Made by a program: the position numbers and the translations under genes. The notes below the pieces were generated by a model. The model saw only the letters and a list, made by a program, of their open reading frames with translations, made no database searches and was not told where the DNA came from. From assembly GCA_016929905.1 (NCBI GenBank), contig JAFGHX010000379.1:1-64000 (forward strand): a stretch of DNA of 64,000 bases, given 5' to 3'. How positions within the stretch are numbered: the first letter of the stretch is position 1; each line of letters begins with the position of its first letter. Shown here one piece after another: positions 59,694-64,000 of this stretch. This stretch comes from Kiritimatiellia bacterium. Lineage in GTDB: Bacteria; Verrucomicrobiota; Kiritimatiellia; JAFGHX01.

Positions 59694-60434
59694 TCACAGC
59701 GCGAGGCCGGCGGCGATGAACGGGCCGCGGAACTCGTCGTTGGCGATATCGGCGTGGGCCCAGCCGGGCAGGCCGGGGACGGCGTCGCCGGAATCGGCAT
59801 GGATGCGCTGAGCGCGATAGCCGGCGCGCAGCCGCACGGCGTCCTTACGCCAGACGAGGCTGATCTCGTAGCCGTAGGCGGAAGTGGTTCCGTCGTTGGA
59901 GAAGGCGTACGCGCCGGACTGGTCGGCCTGCCAGCTCACGACGGGCATCCAGGTGGCGACGAGCACGGCGGCGAACTGGGGCGAGAGCCGGATGGTCGCG
60001 GCGGCGAGCAGTTCGGGACCTGCGAATGTGGCCACCCACCCATCACCGGCGTCGTTTTCCTTGCGGATCTGGTGGTAGTTGAGCCCCACCTGCAGATAGC
60101 GGTGCCACCAGGCGATGCCGGCCAGCAGGTCGTCGCGCGAGTCGTCTTCCCAGCCTGTCCCGCGCCCGGCCTGTGCATAGACGGAGACGGGGAAGGCGGG
60201 GAACAGGTAGGTGTACTGTGCCAGCAGCATATAGCCGGCTCCGATATCGAACGAGTCGCCGTTGTCGAAATCGCCGTCCCAGTTCGCGAACCAGAGCCGG
60301 GCGTCGAGATGGTGCTGCGGATCGGCGGGCGGCGTCTGGGCCGGCTGTGCCGCGCGGCAGTGCCGGATACCGGGCAGTACGAGCAGCGCGGCGAGCAGTG
60401 CGAATCGTGCAACAGCCGGCATCGAACGGTTCAT
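59694..60434 (-). CDS. Outer-membrane beta-barrel-like protein of unknown function
   Basis: Predicted 246-aa protein with signal peptide (cleavage near RHCRAAQ). Alternating aromatic/glycine strands (HHLDARLWFANWDGDFDNG, QVGLNYHQIRKEN, YEISLVWRKDAVRLRAGYRA) suggest an 8- to 10-strand barrel, although the C-terminal residue is Leu rather than Phe. It is convergent with the channel gene, 14 bp apart. No family recognised. Confidence 0.6.
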   Translation of the reverse strand: MNRSMPAVARFALLAALLVLPGIRHCRAAQPAQTPPADPQHHLDARLWFANWDGDFDNGDSFDIGAGYMLLAQYTYLFPAFPVSVYAQAGRGTGWEDDSRDDLLAGIAWWHRYLQVGLNYHQIRKENDAGDGWVATFAGPELLAAATIRLSPQFAAVLVATWMPVVSWQADQSGAYAFSNDGTTSAYGYEISLVWRKDAVRLRAGYRAQRIHADSGDAVPGLPGWAHADIANDEFRGPFIAAGLAL

Positions 60435-60675
60435 GGGGGCCTCCCTTTCGGACTATGCGCGGATTCCGGCGTTTGGCTCGGTGATCGAGCCGACAGTTGC
60501 CGGAATGCTACACACGGCAATAACGAATGGCCAGCGGAAAGGGCGGGAAGTCGCCAGTGGATGGGCGGGAGAGCAGTATCCAGCGGATGGGATTCAGAAT
60601 AGAGTTCCTACGCCTTTTCTCGCGTTGCTCGAAAGAGAGGCTCTGCGTGCCGTTCACAGGCGTGTTGGCGTACCC

Positions 60676-60801
60676 GGCTCGCGAGAGCCGCCTCGCCAAG
60701 CTCGTTGCTACGGCGGGCACGGCGCTCGCCCTCCAGCGGGTTGAATCGGTTCTTTTGCGCACCGTCCTGCGCACGATTGGAGGGCGAGCGTCTCGCGAGC
60801 C
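60676..60801. repeat. Nested hairpin with GCTCGCCCTCCA arms
   Basis: Outer arms GGCTCGCGAGA/TCTCGCGAGCC and inner arms GCGCTCGCCCTCCA/TGGAGGGCGAGCG form a nested structure. The inner arms match the perfect hairpin at 30501-30557. No gene is seen in the surrounding 435-bp gap. Confidence 0.75.
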
Positions 60802-60869
60802 GCTTGCCCCCAACAGTCCGTTGATACACGGCCGCGGGCTGGACATTCGCCCTAACGTTAGTGGATTTT

Positions 60870-63101
60870 TCAAGGCGAGGGCGGGGAATCGGCGGGGAGT
60901 TGAGTGGGTTGGGGGGCGTGCGTTGCAGGCGGGGCGGCGGCTGCGGCGGCCTGAGCGGCGGCGCGGCAGCGGGCACGTGCGGCGCGCAGCCCGGCTGTGA
61001 CGGCGGCGGCGAGCAGCGCGACGAGGACGAGCACGAGTACGGCCAGGCCCCAGCGCCGTTTCGGGGTGCCTTCGGCGTCTTTGGGGTAGGGGACACGGGC
61101 GGTGAAGTGTCGGCGCTGGGCGCGGTCGAGCCGCATGCGCGCGTTGATGGCCCAGCCGCACCCTTCGAGCAGAGCGCTGAGATCCTGTTTACGCAGCTTG
61201 GTGAAAGCGATGATGGTGATCGGCATCATCACCGCGATAGCGGCGGCGGCGAGCGCGAAGATGACGGGCCAGGCGGACTTGAGGCTGGAGAAAGTCTTTG
61301 TGATGAAGGCGAAGGCGGACCCCAGCGCGGCGGCTGCGACGCTGAGGCTCATGATCGGCAGCCCGGATATGCCGCCCATCCCGCCTTGGGGCGGCGCCTG
61401 CTGGGCGGGCGCCTGCTGGGCGGGCGCGGCGGCCTGCGTCTGTTGCAGGGCCGTCTGCGTGTGGTCGAACTCCTTGAGCAGGCCCTTCTCGGCGGTGCTC
61501 GACCAGGCTTCCACCTTTCCGACCGCATAGCTCCAGAGCCGGACGAAGGGTGCGGCGAGCGCTTCGCGAATGCTGATGGGGTTCTCGATGATATCGACGA
61601 CCTTGGCGTCGAGTTCCCGGCCGCCGATATCGAAGAAGACGCCGCGCTTGTCGACGCTCAGGTTCGCTTTCGTGCCGTGGGTGACCGGGACGGCGACGGT
61701 ATACTTCTCCGCCTCCTTGCCGGTGACTTCGAGGTACATGACGAACAGGTTGCTGGCCTTGGCGATCTTGCCGTGTTCGGCGCGGTTCTCGACCTTGACG
61801 GCGAACCGGAACCAGCGCTGGTCCATGACGGTCGCCCCCATTTCGAAGAGGGCGTGCCGGTCCCGCGCGTAGAGGGCGGGAAAACTGACGAAGTTGTTCG
61901 CCAGTTCGGCGAGGTAGCGGTGATAGAGCAGCAACCGTTCGAGTTCTCGGGCGGCCTTGACCTTGCCGGCGACCTTCGCGTCCGCTTCGATCAAGGTCCG
62001 CACCGCCGCCGCCTGCGGCCCGTCGCGGTAGGCTTGGAGCTTTTCGAGCGGCAGTTTCTCGACCGAGACGCCCTTCTTCGCGCTGATATGGGACTCGTAG
62101 CCGGCGAGCGTGGCCTTGACCTGGAGCCAGTCGGCCTCGGTGAGGTAGTCGACATCGGCGCCGAGAATCGGGTTCAGCACGGTCTCGCGCAGTTGCGCGA
62201 CCCACGCGCGATAGGAGGGGTTGACGGTGCTCTCGTTCAGCGGCAGCACGTCCGTCGGCTGCGGGCGGGCCAGCGGCGCCGCGTGAAGGTATGCGCTGAC
62301 GGTGTCCGGCCGGCTCGGATCGAGCTGCTCGAGCAGTTTCTCGGACTTCTCCATGAGCGGAACGGTATGCGGCTCGTACTGCATGATCCGGCACAACGCG
62401 AAGAAGGCGTCGACCTTGTCCGCGTGCGTCCTGTACGTCTCGAACGCGGCGGCGGTGGCGTCGCCGAGCGGGAGTTGCCGGGAGCGCGTCTCGCCGTCGG
62501 CGAGTTCGCCCTTGCTCTTCCAGGCGAGGAAGGCGGCAACGGCGTCCGTGAAGGCCTTGAGCTGCACGTCTGAGATGCCCTGCTTGCCGCTCGCGTCCTG
62601 TACACTGTCCTGGCAGGAGAGGATCGCCTTGATGAAGTCGGCGGTCTCCGGGTCGGCGGCCTCCGGCACGATGATCCCGTCGCCGTTCAGGATCTGGGCC
62701 TTGACATTCGCCAGGAAATCGCGGACCTGGCCGAGGCTGATGGAATCGGGTCCCTCGATGCCGAGGCTCTGCAGCACGTAGCGCGCGGTGGTGCGCAACT
62801 CGCCCGTCTCGGCGTTCTCCCGGACAGCGCTGAGTGCGATGGTGTCGTCGCCTTCCGAGAGGCGTGCATCGTCCTCGATGCGCGCCACGAGCCAGCGGAC
62901 CGCCTCTTTCAGGTCGTCGCTGCAGATCCGCCCGTTGTTGTCGGTGTCGACGCTCTTCAGAAACTCGGGATCGCAGCGGAACGCCGAGACCGGCGCGCTG
63001 GTGGCGACCCAGTGCGACTCGTCCAGGGTCAGCACCTGCCGCAGATCGTCTGCGGTCTCGATGCTCAGTTGGTAGGTTTTGCCGAATTTACTAAAGCGCA
63101 T
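60870..63101 (-). CDS. Large EF-hand membrane protein of unknown function
   Basis: Predicted 743-aa protein. A canonical EF-hand loop DTDNNGRICSDD occupies residues 52-63. A long mostly helical, charged region (100-560) has no recognisable enzyme motif, followed by a Gln/Ala/Pro linker (575-600), a cluster of membrane segments (about 600-645) and a last one near 695-715, with an Ala/Pro-rich tail. No signal peptide, so most of the protein probably faces the cytoplasm. It starts 7 bp after the DUF481 gene stop and should be co-transcribed with it. Confidence 0.6.
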   Translation of the reverse strand: MRFSKFGKTYQLSIETADDLRQVLTLDESHWVATSAPVSAFRCDPEFLKSVDTDNNGRICSDDLKEAVRWLVARIEDDARLSEGDDTIALSAVRENAETGELRTTARYVLQSLGIEGPDSISLGQVRDFLANVKAQILNGDGIIVPEAADPETADFIKAILSCQDSVQDASGKQGISDVQLKAFTDAVAAFLAWKSKGELADGETRSRQLPLGDATAAAFETYRTHADKVDAFFALCRIMQYEPHTVPLMEKSEKLLEQLDPSRPDTVSAYLHAAPLARPQPTDVLPLNESTVNPSYRAWVAQLRETVLNPILGADVDYLTEADWLQVKATLAGYESHISAKKGVSVEKLPLEKLQAYRDGPQAAAVRTLIEADAKVAGKVKAARELERLLLYHRYLAELANNFVSFPALYARDRHALFEMGATVMDQRWFRFAVKVENRAEHGKIAKASNLFVMYLEVTGKEAEKYTVAVPVTHGTKANLSVDKRGVFFDIGGRELDAKVVDIIENPISIREALAAPFVRLWSYAVGKVEAWSSTAEKGLLKEFDHTQTALQQTQAAAPAQQAPAQQAPPQGGMGGISGLPIMSLSVAAAALGSAFAFITKTFSSLKSAWPVIFALAAAAIAVMMPITIIAFTKLRKQDLSALLEGCGWAINARMRLDRAQRRHFTARVPYPKDAEGTPKRRWGLAVLVLVLVALLAAAVTAGLRAARARCRAAAQAAAAAAPPATHAPQPTQLPADSPPSP

Positions 63102-63108
63102 CGTTGGT

Positions 63109-63855
63109 TCAGAAATTGAAACCCAGCGTCGTGGTCAGGGTCAGGTCGTTCTCCTCCAGGTCGCCGGGCGGGTTGTTGTCGTATTTGTTGAGCGCGACGA
63201 GACTGAGGCTGATCTGTTCGGACAGGCGGCTTCTGAGTTCGGTTTCAGAGGTGAGCAACCAGTCTTCGTTGTCTTCGGCGCTGGTTTCGGTGTCGAGCTT
63301 CTGGGTGAAGACGAGGTGTTCGCCGATTCGCTGAAGGAAATCGAGCCCGAAGGTAACGGCGGCAAACGAATCGTCGGGCAGCGGGTCTTCATAGGTTTCG
63401 CTGACCCAGCCGCCGCCGAGCCGGACGCTGAGTTCCGTTGTCGGGATCGCGAGCAGTTTCCAGCCCACGCCGAGTGCGGCGCGTGTGCGCAGATCGAGCG
63501 ACTGGAATTCGTCATATTCGCCCACGCCTTCGGTGAAGGCGAAGAATTCAGGGGTGAACAGCCAGCTGAACCGGCCCTTGAGTCCGCCCTTGTTGGTGTC
63601 TTTCACGTCCTGGCTTTCGCCGTACGTCGCGTTGGCGGACAGATCGATCTCGTGTTTCGGCACCTTGCGGGTGAGCCCGGCCGTGAGGGTGGCGGACAGT
63701 TTGGCGGTGTTGCCCTGGGTTTGGAGGGCGCCGAGATCAAGGTGCCCCGCCCATTTCGGCTGTTTCGGCTGCGACGCGGCGGGTTCGGCGGCGTGGAGGG
63801 CGAAGCCCCCGGCCACGAACGAGACACATGCCAACGTGACGATTCGTCGCAACAT
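63109..63855 (-). CDS. DUF481 outer-membrane beta-barrel protein
   Basis: Predicted 248-aa DUF481/YdiY-type protein with signal peptide (cleavage after FALHA). WAGHLDLGALQTQGNT and the final strand LTLTTTLGFNF ending in Phe are characteristic. Likely an outer-membrane barrel of unknown function. AAGGGAGGA precedes the ATG at 63855. First gene of the operon with the EF-hand protein. Confidence 0.85.
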   Translation of the reverse strand: MLRRIVTLACVSFVAGGFALHAAEPAASQPKQPKWAGHLDLGALQTQGNTAKLSATLTAGLTRKVPKHEIDLSANATYGESQDVKDTNKGGLKGRFSWLFTPEFFAFTEGVGEYDEFQSLDLRTRAALGVGWKLLAIPTTELSVRLGGGWVSETYEDPLPDDSFAAVTFGLDFLQRIGEHLVFTQKLDTETSAEDNEDWLLTSETELRSRLSEQISLSLVALNKYDNNPPGDLEENDLTLTTTLGFNF

Positions 63856-63880
63856 CGTGTCCTCCCTTGATGCGGGCCGT

Positions 63881-63909
63881 ATTATCGGCAAGCGGGTCCG
63901 GGAGGTCAA
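63881..63909 (-). promoter_or_regulatory. Promoter for the DUF481/EF-hand operon
   Basis: On the minus strand TTGACC and GATAAT are 17 bp apart. The leader is about 18 nt and includes the ribosome site. Confidence 0.6.
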
Positions 63910-63953
63910 GCGGGAACGGGGGGGCAAATCCGCGAGCAGGGCTCGCGGATTTG

Positions 63954-63994
63954 GGATGGTCGATGGTCAATGGTCGATGGTCAATGGTTGATGG
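63954..63994 (+). repeat. 7-bp tandem repeat (GATGGTC) at window end
   Basis: Six heptamers GATGGTC, AATGGTC and GATGGTT end at the window border. The flanking ATCCGCGAGC and GCTCGCGGAT at about 63929-63950 form a small hairpin. Confidence 0.75.
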
Positions 63995-64000
63995 TTGTTC

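Noticed and set aside
1..64000. Prophage, integrative element or secretion system
   Set aside because: No integrase, transposase, portal, relaxase or conjugation genes were recognised, and the gene content is mostly housekeeping or envelope related. The YbiI-like gene alone is not enough.

Overview
The window is about 64 kb of high-GC bacterial chromosome. No 16S gene is present, so the lineage is inferred. A formylglycine-type sulfatase, secreted right-handed beta-helix proteins, six TMTC-like membrane glycosyltransferases with TPR tails, a D-lyxose isomerase next to the fatty-acid genes, and intergenic regions crowded with short repeats together fit the PVC group, most likely Kiritimatiellota, Lentisphaerota or Verrucomicrobiota. 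Outer-membrane beta-barrel proteins and lipoprotein or signal-peptide sequences point to a diderm envelope.

Layout. 0.3-9.4 kb: four tandem multi-spanning proteins with C-terminal TPR arrays, in two sequence classes ordered A-B-B-A. 9.9-18.3 kb: housekeeping block rsmD, coaD, yceD (DUF177), rpmF, plsX, fabH, fabD, fabG, acpP, fabF and a D-lyxose/D-mannose isomerase, largely one operon-like run with several overlapping starts and stops. 18.5-24.7 kb: sulfatase (-), RNase R (+), then a HAD phosphatase and a membrane-anchored thermonuclease (-). 25.0-30.3 kb: hisH, hisF and a complete RbsABC-type sugar importer (+). 30.7-34.4 kb: full-length purL (-). 34.7-39.2 kb: two more TMTC-like proteins, one of each class. 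39.8-44.8 kb: radical SAM activase-like protein, alpha/beta hydrolase, adenylate-kinase-like protein, patatin and a small exported protein. 45.0 kb: tRNA-Leu(UAA). 45.2-50.1 kb: small membrane or exported proteins, a VapBC pair, a DUF2330 protein, a frameshifted zinc-ribbon/DUF2007 gene and a YbiI-type zinc-finger protein. 50.8-57.4 kb: two secreted beta-helix proteins. 57.7-58.4 kb: a Phd/PIN toxin-antitoxin pair with a clear promoter-operator. 58.9-63.9 kb: voltage-gated K+ channel, outer-membrane barrel, and an operon of a DUF481 barrel plus a large EF-hand membrane protein of unknown role.

The most unusual material lies between genes. Two tandem-repeat systems with fixed periods recur. 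One has a 12-bp period (GTTCTCGAGYAA, plus a related GACRAAGAGYAN form) and often sits just upstream of a start codon. The other has a 7-bp period with drifting sequence (GATTGAC, GTTGAAC, GAACATC, GATGGTC, GGTGTCA) and also reaches into coding regions. A composite hairpin element of about 430 bp occurs in full twice, in opposite orientations, with decayed copies elsewhere. No transposase, integrase, CRISPR array, rRNA or replication origin was seen.
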